DNA of 64,000 nucleotides from G963668605 sp963668605. Its GTDB lineage: Bacteria > Acidobacteriota > Terriglobia > Bryobacterales > Bryobacteraceae. The position numbers and the translations under genes were made by a program. The stretch is taken from NCBI GenBank assembly GCA_963668605.1, contig OY764903.1:2542001-2606000 (forward strand), in the 5' to 3' direction. The notes under the pieces were generated by a model, which worked only from the letters and a program-made list of their open reading frames with translations, did not search any database and was not told where the DNA came from. Below, piece after piece: positions 16,366-25,350 of this stretch (position 1 is the first letter of the stretch; every line of letters starts with the position of its first letter).

Positions 16366-16806
16366 ATGGTACTCGGCGAACTCACAAAACAATTTGCGCA
16401 GCAGGCGATCGGTAATCAGATGAAGGATGTGCTCGACGCACTGCGCCCGGCGGATCTTTCGAAGATCTCCGAGACGGTGCGCACCGCTAAGCCCACGGGC
16501 GCCGGTCAGGCCGAGAATCTTTGCGCCGCGATTCTCGGACAGGTCCAGGCCATGCAAAAAGCGGCCAAAGACGACGAGGAACTGGTCGTCTTGTTCCAAT
16601 CCGGCGCCGAGACCATACGTGTACTGGAATTCTTCACGCCGGCCTGGAGTGTGGTGGTGCTGACAGGCATCGACACCGACCGCAACATCACACGCGTCGT
16701 CTCTCCCATCGAAGCGCTGCAATTGATCTGCAAGGTAATGAAGGTGCAGCCTCCGGCGAAACCCGCTCGGGTCGGCTTCATCACACCGCGTCCGAAGCAG
16801 GAGTAG
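16366..16806 (+). CDS. Conserved-looking cytoplasmic protein of unknown function
   Basis: A 146-residue soluble protein starting MVLGELTKQFAQQAIG. It is predicted mostly alpha-helical in its first two-thirds, followed by a beta-strand pair (WSVVVLTGIDTDRNITRVVS) and a basic Pro-rich tail. No signal peptide, membrane helix or Cys motif is present. I do not recognise the family. Codon use looks like its neighbours, and the following YkgJ gene starts 15 bp after its stop, so the two are probably co-transcribed. Confidence 0.6.
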   Translation: MVLGELTKQFAQQAIGNQMKDVLDALRPADLSKISETVRTAKPTGAGQAENLCAAILGQVQAMQKAAKDDEELVVLFQSGAETIRVLEFFTPAWSVVVLTGIDTDRNITRVVSPIEALQLICKVMKVQPPAKPARVGFITPRPKQE

Positions 16807-16821
16807 CCCTTCAGACGACTC

Positions 16822-17310
16822 ATGAATCACGAGCTACGGATCCTGAATGAGGATGTTGCGGCGCGCGTCCGTGCCATCACGGCGAAGCGCCCCTGGCCGT
16901 GCCGCAAGGGTTGCGCTGCATGCTGCGAGCGGCTGGCCGCCGCGCCACAACTCACCGAACCGGAGTGGCAACTTCTCCAGACTGGCCTCGCTTCGCTTCT
17001 GAAAGAAGTCCGGCACGAAGTGGCACAGCGCATCGAATCGCTGCCGGATCAAGGGCCGATCGTCTGTCCGCTGCTCGACCGTGCATCGCAGAGTTGTCTG
17101 GTCTACGAGCAGAGGCCGGCCGCGTGCCGCACGTACGGTTTCTATGTGGAACGCGATCGCGGTCTGTACTGCGCGCAGATCGAGGCGGGCGTAGAAGCCG
17201 GAGAGTACGAAGGAGTTACCTGGGGCAACGCGTGCAGTATCGATGCCAGGCTCGCGGCCTTCGGAGCATCGCGCGACCTCCGGGATTGGTTCCTGCGCTC
17301 TGCGTGCTAA
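16822..17310 (+). CDS. YkgJ-family cysteine cluster protein
   Basis: A 162-residue protein with the family's Cys signature: C27, C31, C34, C35 (PCRKGCAACC), then C82 (VCPLL), C92 (SCLVYEQRP) and C102 (AACRTYGFY). The family is thought to bind a zinc or iron-sulfur centre and its function is unknown. The arrangement CX3CX2CC...C...C...C matches complete members. It follows the unknown 146-residue gene by 15 bp. A 19-bp direct repeat (17307-17325) begins within its stop codon. Confidence 0.85.
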   Translation: MNHELRILNEDVAARVRAITAKRPWPCRKGCAACCERLAAAPQLTEPEWQLLQTGLASLLKEVRHEVAQRIESLPDQGPIVCPLLDRASQSCLVYEQRPAACRTYGFYVERDRGLYCAQIEAGVEAGEYEGVTWGNACSIDARLAAFGASRDLRDWFLRSAC

Positions 17311-17325
17311 GTCACTTACTATTCC
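17307..17325 (+). repeat. 19-bp direct repeat, left copy
   Basis: The sequence CTAAGTCACTTACTATTCC occurs identically at 17556-17574. The two copies bracket the REP-pair element at 17385-17519. The left copy includes the TAA stop of the YkgJ gene. Confidence 0.85.
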
Positions 17326-17384
17326 GGCACGCTCCTGTCCAAAACAGAGTTGGCGTCCGGTTGGCAAGAAGAAGGCTCTCCGGC

Positions 17385-17519
17385 AACGGTGCCGGGAGCG
17401 GCAGCGACCGGAGGCTTCGATTTCAGCACCTTTCGCCGATGTTCGTGGTGCGTTCCATGAGGATTCTCAGAAGAATTGAAGTATTCTCGCCTCCGGTCGC
17501 TGGCGCTCACGGCACTGTG
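17385..17519. repeat. REPIN/MITE-like element A (family 1)
   Basis: A 135-bp element bounded by inverted copies of the 31-bp family-1 repeat (left 17385-17415, right 17489-17519), enclosing about 73 bp. The enclosed part is conserved with element B at 28256-28387: both contain GTTCCATG and GAAGAATTGAAGTAT at equivalent places. It has no coding potential. It lies between the convergent YkgJ and UbiD genes; the whole gap 17311-17567 holds only this element and the flanking direct repeats. Confidence 0.85.
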
Positions 17520-17555
17520 CAGCATGAGCGACTGCCCCGACTCGGGCTCCACTTA

Positions 17556-17574
17556 CTAAGTCACTTACTATTCC
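17556..17574 (+). repeat. 19-bp direct repeat, right copy
   Basis: Identical to 17307-17325. It overlaps the last codons of the convergent UbiD gene, whose stop is at 17568-17570. Confidence 0.85.
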
Positions 17575-19049
17575 TGCAGGAACCTGCTAAGATCCACTTC
17601 CACAAACTCGGCACGGCGGAAGCGTTCTTTCATGCTATAGGGCGCAGTGCAGTCGAAAATCGTCTTGCACGAAATGCCGGCAGCCGGAATCGACGGGCTG
17701 AAGTCCGGAGATTGCGAGGGGTCCAGCGGGTGGCAGCGCACGCCTGGAATGAACACCGTGCTGGCATCGCCCTGATAGCGCGTGGTCATCGCCCAGAGCA
17801 CATCGTTCGTGTCGTAGATATCGACGTCCTCGTCGACCAGAATGACGTGCTTGAGTTCAGGAAATGCGGCAAACGCTGTGAGAGCGGCCTGGCGCTGGCG
17901 GCCTTCGTCGCTCGCGGCACGCTTCTCGAACTTCAGGATGGCGAGGTACTTGCCGCCGCCGGAAGAGTGGCAATAGACGTTGCGCAGTCGCCCGGGCATG
18001 CTGTTTTCGACGAGCCGCAGAATGCTCGCCTCGGTGGGGATGCCGACCAGATTAGTGTGCTCCTCGGCCGGGCCGATGATGGTCTGTAAGATCGGATTCT
18101 TGCGATGCGTTACAGCCTTGATCCGGATCACCGGCAGCGACGGCTGAGCGACGCCGAGATAGCCGGGAAACTCCGGCATACAGTAGCCCGTGTTTGTTTG
18201 CACATCTTCGCGAATGCGCTCGCCGGGAACAATTTCGCCTTCGAGCACGATCTCGGCGCGCGCGATCGCTTTCGCAGCCACCGAGACGCAATCGGCCAAT
18301 TCCACAGGCCGGCCGCGCAGAGCGCCCGCCACGGTCAATTCATCGAAGCCGAGCGGAGTGGTTGGCGGTTCGAAGCACGCGGCCAGATAGATCGCGGGGT
18401 CCAGGCCCATGCTGATCGAAACCGGAAGCACGCGGCCCATCTTTTCCGCTTTGATGCGGAACTGATCGATGTGGCGGCCCGGAACGAAGTAGACGCTCAA
18501 CAGGTCCGGCCCCTGCACGCAGAGCCGATGAATCGTCACATCGGATTCGCCGGTCTCCGGGTCTTCGGCGCGGATTAGGCCCATGTTGAAATAGGGACCG
18601 GCATCGCGCAGCGTGTTTGTCGGGGCAGGCAGCAGAGTCTGCAAGTCGAAGGGCGCGCGAATCACAACATCCTGGCACGGCGGCGCTCCCGAGTACATTA
18701 CCGGCGGGCAAGGGTGGTTGAGCGCATTCAAGAGGTCGAAGGGCAGCCGCTCGATCGTCGTATTGAGCAGTAGCGCCGTACGTGCGCGGCTCGCCAGAAT
18801 ACCAGTGACAACTGGCATAGTGAAGCCCTTCACGTTCTCAAAGAGCATCGCGGGACCAATGCGCGTCGGCGGTGCAAGCGGCGTCCCGGCACCGACGCGC
18901 TTATACACGCCGGCAAGTTCGGCCACCGGATCGACCAGCGTTTGAGTGGTGATTAACTGCCCTGGGATCGAGGCCAGGAAGCGCAGCGCCGAACGCAGGT
19001 CAACGATATCGGCAGCCGCATGAACATTGGTCTTTGGAAGCGTAGGCAA
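17568..19049 (-). CDS. UbiD-family (prenylated-FMN) decarboxylase
   Basis: A 493-residue member of the UbiD family, reversible (de)carboxylases of aromatic or alpha,beta-unsaturated acids that use prenylated FMN. Family features include ALNHP-type sequence near residue 110, NMGLIRAEDPETGESDVTIHR, and the LEGEIVPGERIRED region, which holds the glutamates and arginine expected at the active site. The start is TTG at 19049, supported by AAGGAGGGG about 7 nt upstream. The prenyltransferase UbiX that makes the cofactor is not in the window, and no ubiquinone genes are nearby, so the substrate is open. Confidence 0.85.
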   Translation of the reverse strand: MPTLPKTNVHAAADIVDLRSALRFLASIPGQLITTQTLVDPVAELAGVYKRVGAGTPLAPPTRIGPAMLFENVKGFTMPVVTGILASRARTALLLNTTIERLPFDLLNALNHPCPPVMYSGAPPCQDVVIRAPFDLQTLLPAPTNTLRDAGPYFNMGLIRAEDPETGESDVTIHRLCVQGPDLLSVYFVPGRHIDQFRIKAEKMGRVLPVSISMGLDPAIYLAACFEPPTTPLGFDELTVAGALRGRPVELADCVSVAAKAIARAEIVLEGEIVPGERIREDVQTNTGYCMPEFPGYLGVAQPSLPVIRIKAVTHRKNPILQTIIGPAEEHTNLVGIPTEASILRLVENSMPGRLRNVYCHSSGGGKYLAILKFEKRAASDEGRQRQAALTAFAAFPELKHVILVDEDVDIYDTNDVLWAMTTRYQGDASTVFIPGVRCHPLDPSQSPDFSPSIPAAGISCKTIFDCTAPYSMKERFRRAEFVEVDLSRFLQE

Positions 19050-19145
19050 GGCGAGCCCCTCCTTGGGAGTTGCACAACCTTATAATGATATCGCGCGCCG
19101 CGGCGGTACTCGAGACTTCGCAGGCAAGCAGGTTTCAACACTCGC

Positions 19146-20429
19146 CTATTGTTTCCGGCCGAAATGAAGGTCCGCGAAACTCAGATACTGCTCCCAGTCG
19201 TAAGCGGTCACATCGTGCTTGCCTGTACGGATGTGATAGCCGATGTCGCGGCCAGCAACCGGCCTGCCGACTGCGGGCATCTCCGATATGCCCAAACCGC
19301 GTTTTCCAAGCAATTCGAATACCGGCCCCGCAGCCACAGCCGAGAGGAATTCGCCACGCGGATCCGCCCATACGTCCTCTTCAGCACTGGCCACGTACAA
19401 CGGTCGAGGCGCTATCAGCGCGAGCAGCATGTGCTGGTCGACCGGCATTTGTTCCGGATGGCCATTGTATTTCCGGTAGTTCGCACAGAACCAATGCGGG
19501 AACGAGGTATTCAGCCGCTCGATGGTTTCCCCGAAATTTCGCCGCGACAGCGCCGCGCCGCCCTCGCCGGAGTCGTTTGAAATGACGATCGCAAAACGCT
19601 TATCCTGCGCCCCGGCCCACAGCGCGGCCTTCCCGAGCCGCGAATGGCCGATTAGCGCAACGTGCTTCGCGTCAATATCCTTATCGGTCGCGAAATAATC
19701 CACCGCCCGGCTAAGGCCCCAAGCCCACGCGCCGAGTGCGCCCCACTCGTCGGCAGCCGGCGCAGTCTGGCCTGCGCGATAGAACAGCGGACGGACTCCG
19801 TAGGGCAAGCCTCCCTTGAAATCCGGCTCGATGTCGCCGTAGTAGATCGAGGCCACGGCATAACCGCGCGCGATGATCTTTTCGATCTGGTAGCGGCTGG
19901 CGGCGCTGCCTCGTGATTTCTCGTCGCCCTTCTGTTTCTTCTCCTTCACCCAGACATCGGCGAGTTTGATTCCCGGATCCGCATTCACGGTGTGGTTCCC
20001 CGTGAAATTCAGACCGACAAACACAGGCACAGGCTTGCGTGCACTGGATGGAACGTAAAGCAGAATGTCCATCTTCGGACCATCCGGCTTCTGCGTAAAA
20101 TGAACCGTGATTTGCTTGCGGGTAGCTGTGCCGCCGAGCGCATTCTTCTCGCTCGAGGTCACTTCGAATCTGGGACGCACCTGGCCTTTGGGCGTGCGGC
20201 CGTAGACCTGAGTCGCGAACAGTTCGAGAATCTCGGGCCGGCGCAGTTTCTCCCACGACGCGGCGTCGCGAACACGCGTGCCGTTCTGCATGACAAGCGG
20301 GTCAGGCAGAGTATAGGTTCCGACTTTGCTTTCGTCGTAGTTGTAGCCGGCCGGCTGCGCAAGAGCGGCACCTGAAAGAACGGTCAGGATCGCAGAAACT
20401 CGCAGGAATGAAGTCATCGCAGCCACCAT
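19146..20429 (-). CDS. Secreted glucuronoyl esterase (CE15)
   Basis: A 427-residue alpha/beta-hydrolase with a signal peptide (about 1-25). CE15 enzymes hydrolyse the ester between glucuronic acid on xylan and lignin alcohols. The nucleophile motif GHSRLGK places Ser263, the following SNDSGEGGA segment holds a conserved Glu (E289), and GKHDVTAYDW gives the catalytic His405. The RPLYVASAEEDVWADPRGE strand matches bacterial CE15. A second start four codons in (ATG 20417) is equally likely. This suggests a plant-biomass-degrading lifestyle. No xylanase is adjacent. Confidence 0.85.
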   Translation of the reverse strand: MVAAMTSFLRVSAILTVLSGAALAQPAGYNYDESKVGTYTLPDPLVMQNGTRVRDAASWEKLRRPEILELFATQVYGRTPKGQVRPRFEVTSSEKNALGGTATRKQITVHFTQKPDGPKMDILLYVPSSARKPVPVFVGLNFTGNHTVNADPGIKLADVWVKEKKQKGDEKSRGSAASRYQIEKIIARGYAVASIYYGDIEPDFKGGLPYGVRPLFYRAGQTAPAADEWGALGAWAWGLSRAVDYFATDKDIDAKHVALIGHSRLGKAALWAGAQDKRFAIVISNDSGEGGAALSRRNFGETIERLNTSFPHWFCANYRKYNGHPEQMPVDQHMLLALIAPRPLYVASAEEDVWADPRGEFLSAVAAGPVFELLGKRGLGISEMPAVGRPVAGRDIGYHIRTGKHDVTAYDWEQYLSFADLHFGRKQ

Positions 20430-20462
20430 ATTACCCGAACTCCATTCCGCACGCCGCGCGGT

Positions 20463-20837
20463 TCACATTGGAGAGCTGCGTGTATTGGAATGCGACGAAA
20501 TGCGGCGCCCGGCCCAATCGGCAAGAAACAAGAGGCCTGGGACGGCCGCCACGGCGATCACGCCGTATCCACGCATTCGCACAACAGGGCCAAACGCAGC
20601 CAGCGCTCCGAGCGATAGCAGCGCTCCCGGAAGTTCCCAGCGCCACGCGACGAACATTCCGGCGAGCCAGGCCGCTATGAGCCCGAAGCCCGCAAACTCA
20701 CGAAAATGAGTAGGCGGACCGGAATGTGGGCTGAAGATTTCTCCGCTCAGCAGCAATAGAAGCGTTCCGGCAAGCAGGAGTGCGGTCGCCCGCGCGGCCC
20801 AACGCAGGAAGAGAAAAACAATTTCAGACTTCCGCAT
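20463..20837 (-). CDS. Small polytopic membrane protein, unknown function
   Basis: A 124-residue protein with about four transmembrane helices (roughly 8-30, 48-66, 70-88, 92-110), starting MRKSEIVFLFLRW. It resembles many small uncharacterised four-helix bacterial membrane proteins and I cannot assign it to a known family. The gene lies 25 bp after the glycosyltransferase-like gene on the same strand and probably shares its transcript. Confidence 0.6.
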   Translation of the reverse strand: MRKSEIVFLFLRWAARATALLLAGTLLLLLSGEIFSPHSGPPTHFREFAGFGLIAAWLAGMFVAWRWELPGALLSLGALAAFGPVVRMRGYGVIAVAAVPGLLFLADWAGRRISSHSNTRSSPM

Positions 20838-20862
20838 CCCTAATTCATAGCACAGCGGACAG

Positions 20863-23034
20863 TCATTTGATCTTGAGCAAGTGATAATCGCCCATGACGT
20901 CCTGCTCCACGAGGCCCCAGGCGTCCGGGTCCGTCGTCATGAGCCGGCCGAGAGCGCCAAGGCCAGACTGATCGGACGGCGCCATGATCCAACGTATACC
21001 CGCCCGCTTGATTCTCCGGGTAGCGTTGAGCCGGAGTTCTTGCGCAGCGCGCCTGCCCATGAGTGGCTTGTTCGAGAGAGTCCGCCAGATTCCATCCACC
21101 GATTCTCCTTCGACCTCCACCTTCGGCTCCAGTCCGGTATACACGCAGGTCAATCGCGCGGCGCTGATGGCAACCGGCTTTGGGAAACACACTTCGATAT
21201 ACATGCCGGGCCGGGCGGCTTCAAAACTGGTCCACGCGGTGGTGAGATCGCGATCGAACAAGCGGACAACGCCCCATGGATTGGAGTCGGCGCTTAACAG
21301 GCAATCGCGAGAAATCCGAACGGTGCTCCCGCCGCCGCGCAACTCCGCTTCGAGGATCTTCCAAGCCTGGTCGCCGGTCGCACCCAAGCGGAATCGCAGT
21401 GCCGAGAGCGGCGTCTCACTCCACTCCGAATCCAAATCGATGATCGCGGCATTCTGCATGCCCGCGATGCGCAAGCCGTCGGTGAGCGTCTCTCCCAGCG
21501 GATGCTGCCAGTTGTTCAGGGCAACGTAGCGGCTGTAAGCGGACGGCAAGCCGTGCAGGTCGAGCACGACTTCGCCCGGCTTCACGTACTGATCCACCAT
21601 CCAGGCGGCATGGAAAGTGAAATTCAGATTCTTGAGGTACTCGCTCTCGGGTTCGATGCGCAGCGCCGCTTTCCATGGCAGACCGCGCAAACACCAGGCA
21701 TCGCGGTCGCTGTAGAGTCTCATCACGGGAGGCAGGCCACAGAGCGCATGCACGGCCAGCACTGCGGGCCAGGCTACACGCGGCAACGAGGCCGCCAATG
21801 CCAACATCACGAACGGAGCGGCCGGCATCAGGAATCGCGCACCGACATTGAAGTACCACGGCGCACCGAGCGCGAGCGCGGCGAGCCACAGAAAACGGCC
21901 GGCGGGTTTGCGCAGCGCCAGCAAGCCCAGCGGCGCAAGCAATAGGACCGGGCCGAAATGGCCTTGCAGCGCCCGGCCGGAGATTGTGAGCTCCTTCACG
22001 TAGCTGAACGGGCTGAGCACTTCGTAGTGCTGCCACCAGGCCGAAAGCCGCTCGTAGATCAACGCCGAAAAGTACGGGTTGGGAAAGTAGCGATTCGCCA
22101 GCGGCGCAATTGGGTTGCCGGTCAACCACCAGGCGTGCCAAAGCCAGGGGAGGCTGAACGCCGCGCAGCCCGCGGCTACGATTGCGACAGGCCGCCACTT
22201 GGGCCGCACCGAAACAGTGAAAAGCACCGCCAGAACGCAGACCAGTGCTCCCGGCATTTTCACCGCATAGCAGAATCCCGCGGCGATACCCGCCGGCCAC
22301 AGGTAGCGGCTGTCACCCGTTTGCTTCCAAGCCAGCAGCGCATCAGTCGCGGCGAGAACGAAAAAGACGAGCATCGCGTCGTTGTAAGCGCTGGTGCCGC
22401 TGATGCCTACAACCGGCGCGCAGAAATACAGAATTGCAGCATAGAGCGAAACGCCGCCGCCTAGCCCCAACCTACGCCCGAGCGAGAGCATCAAGGGCAC
22501 GCTCGCGATCAGAAAGCCAAGGTGCACCAGCTTCGCCGCGGAGTGTTTTCCAAAGGCGAAGGCGAAGGCGAAGAGCATCTCCGCACCTTGCGGAATCACC
22601 TCATAGAAACCCACGCGTTCGCTGAAGCCGCCATCGCGCATCGCCTCCGCGACAAGGCCGAGATGGTAAGTCACCGCGTCCGGTTGGATCTCCGGAGCGA
22701 GCGCGTGGACGCCATAGAACACGCCATAGACCGCGAAAATCACGAGAGCGCAAATGCGCAGGCTGCGATCCTCGCACCGCGGCACGCTCTCGCACGCAAC
22801 GCGCCGCACCAGTGCGGAAGCCCCCAAGGCAGCGGCCGCCACCGCGCCGAAAGCCATCGGAGAAGCCATCTGCATCGCCATCAGCGCGAAGACAGCCATG
22901 CTGAGACAAGCCGAACCAATCGCCAAGCGGACCTCGCGAGGCAGCGGCAGCGTGGGCAGAATCACCCGCCCAATGGCATACGCGCTGGCGAAGGTAAAAA
23001 GAGTTCCGAAGAAAATCCTTGCGAGATCGAGCAA
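20863..23034 (-). CDS. GT-C/ArnT-like membrane glycosyltransferase with C-terminal discoidin-like domain
   Basis: A 723-residue protein. The first ~420 residues contain about 11 transmembrane helices in the pattern of dolichyl-phosphate-mannose transferase/ArnT-like (GT39/GT83) enzymes, with an early periplasmic loop EIQPDAVTYHLGLVAEAM. After a soluble stretch, residues about 560-690 look like an F5/8 type C (discoidin) domain: VVRLFDRDLTTAWTSFE, then MYIEVCFPKPVAISAARL. Such a carbohydrate-binding tail is unusual for this family. The only fitting start is TTG at 23034, without clear Shine-Dalgarno. Acceptor and donor are unknown. Confidence 0.75.
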   Translation of the reverse strand: MLDLARIFFGTLFTFASAYAIGRVILPTLPLPREVRLAIGSACLSMAVFALMAMQMASPMAFGAVAAAALGASALVRRVACESVPRCEDRSLRICALVIFAVYGVFYGVHALAPEIQPDAVTYHLGLVAEAMRDGGFSERVGFYEVIPQGAEMLFAFAFAFGKHSAAKLVHLGFLIASVPLMLSLGRRLGLGGGVSLYAAILYFCAPVVGISGTSAYNDAMLVFFVLAATDALLAWKQTGDSRYLWPAGIAAGFCYAVKMPGALVCVLAVLFTVSVRPKWRPVAIVAAGCAAFSLPWLWHAWWLTGNPIAPLANRYFPNPYFSALIYERLSAWWQHYEVLSPFSYVKELTISGRALQGHFGPVLLLAPLGLLALRKPAGRFLWLAALALGAPWYFNVGARFLMPAAPFVMLALAASLPRVAWPAVLAVHALCGLPPVMRLYSDRDAWCLRGLPWKAALRIEPESEYLKNLNFTFHAAWMVDQYVKPGEVVLDLHGLPSAYSRYVALNNWQHPLGETLTDGLRIAGMQNAAIIDLDSEWSETPLSALRFRLGATGDQAWKILEAELRGGGSTVRISRDCLLSADSNPWGVVRLFDRDLTTAWTSFEAARPGMYIEVCFPKPVAISAARLTCVYTGLEPKVEVEGESVDGIWRTLSNKPLMGRRAAQELRLNATRRIKRAGIRWIMAPSDQSGLGALGRLMTTDPDAWGLVEQDVMGDYHLLKIK

Positions 23035-23055
23035 GGATTCAGTTTAACCGATCCC

Positions 23056-23730
23056 CTAGTTCGGAAGTACGAACGTGCCCACAAACGCACTGCGTTTGTC
23101 TGGACTGCTCCATGTTGTGTTGAGGCCGCCACCCTTGTATTGATGGACGATCGCGACGGCCGGCATAGCGTGGTCAAGCGTGGTGAGCGGTGGGTACCAG
23201 ACACCCTCGTTGCTGTGGCAAATCGCGTCGCGCTCTTCAATGGCGCGGGTCTGCAACATCGCCAGATCGCCCGCGATCATTGTCGCCTTGCGATCGTGGA
23301 TGCTGCCGTCGAGGCTGAACGCAATCGGCCGCGCGTACGTCCGGACTACGTCCTGCAATAGGTCGCCGCTCATCCTCTGCGCGAACCTCCGCAGAGCGAG
23401 TTGCTGCTCAGGATTCGCCTTCTCGTCGACGATCATGACAGCCTTGACGGGGTACGACGTATGGAACGTGTCGCCGAGAGTGTGGCTGGCGCGCACGACA
23501 CCCATCACGGCGAGGCCGGCGAGATCGACGCCATCAAAAACGCCTTTCTCGACCTTCCAGCCCATGACGGCAAGCTCGCCGGTGAGGCCAACTTCGGAAT
23601 TCGCGAAGCATGGGCCCGTCCACACGTCGACCGTGCGCGCTTCCACGTATTCACCGCGGAGTTGAGTGTTTGCCAAAGAGGCCGCGAACGCAAGCGAACC
23701 GGCCAGGAAAAACGAAAAGAAAATCTTCAT
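23056..23730 (-). CDS. DUF1326 domain-containing secreted protein
   Basis: A 224-residue protein with a signal peptide (about 1-17) and the DUF1326 hallmark GEYVEARTVDVWTGPCF followed by GLTGELAVMGW. The family's function is not known. The position equivalent to the usual C of 'EARTCDV' is V here, leaving one Cys at TGPCF. It is divergent from the TauE/SafE gene with 56 bp between starts. Confidence 0.8.
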   Translation of the reverse strand: MKIFFSFFLAGSLAFAASLANTQLRGEYVEARTVDVWTGPCFANSEVGLTGELAVMGWKVEKGVFDGVDLAGLAVMGVVRASHTLGDTFHTSYPVKAVMIVDEKANPEQQLALRRFAQRMSGDLLQDVVRTYARPIAFSLDGSIHDRKATMIAGDLAMLQTRAIEERDAICHSNEGVWYPPLTTLDHAMPAVAIVHQYKGGGLNTTWSSPDKRSAFVGTFVLPN

Positions 23731-23786
23731 CCCAGAGCCCTCTTGAGTTCAGGATAGCACCACAGCGTGTTATCCTCACAGTTCGC

Positions 23787-24515
23787 ATGCCCACTCTCGC
23801 TCCCACGCAGTGGATCCTCGGCCTGCTCTGCGCCTTCTTCGTCGGAGTCGCGAAGACCGGGGTTCCCGGTCTCGGCATCATGGTCGTCCCGCTGATGGTC
23901 CTCGCCGTTGGCGATGCGCGTCAATCGGCCGGCTGGCTGCTGCCGATGCTCTGTCTCGCGGATCTGTTCGCGGTCGTGTACTGGAGGCGGCACGCCGCGG
24001 CAACGAAACTTTTCTCACTGACGCCCTGGGTGTTGGCCGGCATGTTGCTCGGCGCATTCGCGCTCGGTTTGAATGAGCGAGTGCTGCGGCCGGTGGTCGG
24101 TGGCATCGTGGTGCTGATGCTCGCGGTGTATCTGCGGCGCCGATTGCGCGCAAGCACCGTCGAGATTCCCAGCCACCCCGCGCCGTACGGCATCACCGCT
24201 GGATTCGCCACCACCGTTGCGAACGCGGCCGGTCCCGTGATGAGCCTGTATTTGCTGAGCAAGCGTCTGCCCAAGGAGGAGTTCATTGCGACCGGTGCGT
24301 GGTTCTTCTTCGTGATCAATTTAACGAAGCTGCCGATTTACACATGGCACGGATTGATCACGCCGCGGTCGCTGCTCTTTGATGTACTGATGGCCCCCGC
24401 GGTCCTGATGGGTGCCGTGGCCGGTCGCTGGGTGGTGACCCACATCCCGGAGCGGGTTTTCGAAATCGTAGTCGTCTCGCTCACGGCGGCATCCACACTG
24501 CTGTTATTCCGCTGA
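23787..24515 (+). CDS. TauE/SafE-family membrane transporter
   Basis: A 242-residue protein with about seven to eight transmembrane helices belonging to the TauE/SafE (TSUP) family, which exports sulfite, sulfoacetate or other organic anions. It shows the two half-repeats of the family: FFVGVAKTGVPGLGIMVVPL at the N-terminus, and later GFATTVANAAGPVMSLYLL. The start at ATG 23787 (MPTLAPTQ) is chosen because the longer reading lacks membrane character. Substrate unknown. Confidence 0.85.
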   Translation: MPTLAPTQWILGLLCAFFVGVAKTGVPGLGIMVVPLMVLAVGDARQSAGWLLPMLCLADLFAVVYWRRHAAATKLFSLTPWVLAGMLLGAFALGLNERVLRPVVGGIVVLMLAVYLRRRLRASTVEIPSHPAPYGITAGFATTVANAAGPVMSLYLLSKRLPKEEFIATGAWFFFVINLTKLPIYTWHGLITPRSLLFDVLMAPAVLMGAVAGRWVVTHIPERVFEIVVVSLTAASTLLLFR

Positions 24516-24620
24516 ATCCCTGCATCTCACGTGCCAACGCCCGCATCTGAAGAGTCAACTGGTTGTGTGTCTGGCATGACTCAAACTCACAACCTGAAGA
24601 CATGGTAGGAGGAGAGTCAA

Positions 24621-25301
24621 ATGAGACCCGTGCTGTTTCTTTTGAATGCGGGGCGCGCACGTAGCGTCGTGCTCGCACTCGGCTTTCTCGCCATAGCCGG
24701 CGTTCTTCTGGCCAAGCCAGCGGAGCCGCAACGGCGCACGCAATCCAGGCAGTCTGTTGCCGCCATGGCGAAACAGATCCAGAAAGACATTAGCTCACTC
24801 ACGAATTATGGCGTATTTGATTCGCTCAGTTACTCGATTAGAAATTACGAAGTTACGCTCAAAGGCTACGCCTCCCGGCCGTCTTTGAAGGATGACGCTG
24901 AGCGAGTCATTAAGAAAATCGAAGGCGTCGAAAAGGTTCACAACCAAGTGGAAGTCCTGCCGGCCGGCGGGATGGACGACGGAATCCGGGCGCGCGTGTA
25001 TGCGGCGATCTACTTTTACACCGCGTTGAGCCGCTACAACCCGAATCGCGGCGGCGGTCCGCCTCCTTCGCTGGCTCAGATTACGGCGGGCATCACCAAC
25101 GACCCGCCCATGGGCTCTCACCCGATTCGCATCATCGTCAAGGGTGGCAACGTCACGCTTACCGGCGTCGTCGACAACAAAGGGGACAAAAATCTGGCGG
25201 GAATGCGCGCCAACTCCGTCTCGGGCGTCTTCTCCGTCAAGAATGATCTCGCGGTGGCCATGGAAGCAAAGCCGAAAAAAGCGCCGACAAACAAGGAATA
25301 G
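24621..25301 (+). CDS. Secreted BON-domain protein
   Basis: A 226-residue exported protein (hydrophobic leader about 15-31) with two BON domains, about 48-112 (FDSLSYSIRNYEVTLKGYAS then GVEKVHNQVEVLP) and 125-215 (IRIIVKGGNVTLTGVVDNKG). BON domains bind phospholipid or peptidoglycan-associated ligands, as in OsmY. A strong AGGAGGAG Shine-Dalgarno precedes the ATG. The C-terminus is Lys-rich. It may be an envelope-stress or outer-membrane maintenance protein (inference). Confidence 0.82.
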   Translation: MRPVLFLLNAGRARSVVLALGFLAIAGVLLAKPAEPQRRTQSRQSVAAMAKQIQKDISSLTNYGVFDSLSYSIRNYEVTLKGYASRPSLKDDAERVIKKIEGVEKVHNQVEVLPAGGMDDGIRARVYAAIYFYTALSRYNPNRGGGPPPSLAQITAGITNDPPMGSHPIRIIVKGGNVTLTGVVDNKGDKNLAGMRANSVSGVFSVKNDLAVAMEAKPKKAPTNKE

Positions 25302-25350
25302 TTCGCCCACATTTTCACGCATGGGCATCCACATCATCTAAACTGAGGAT

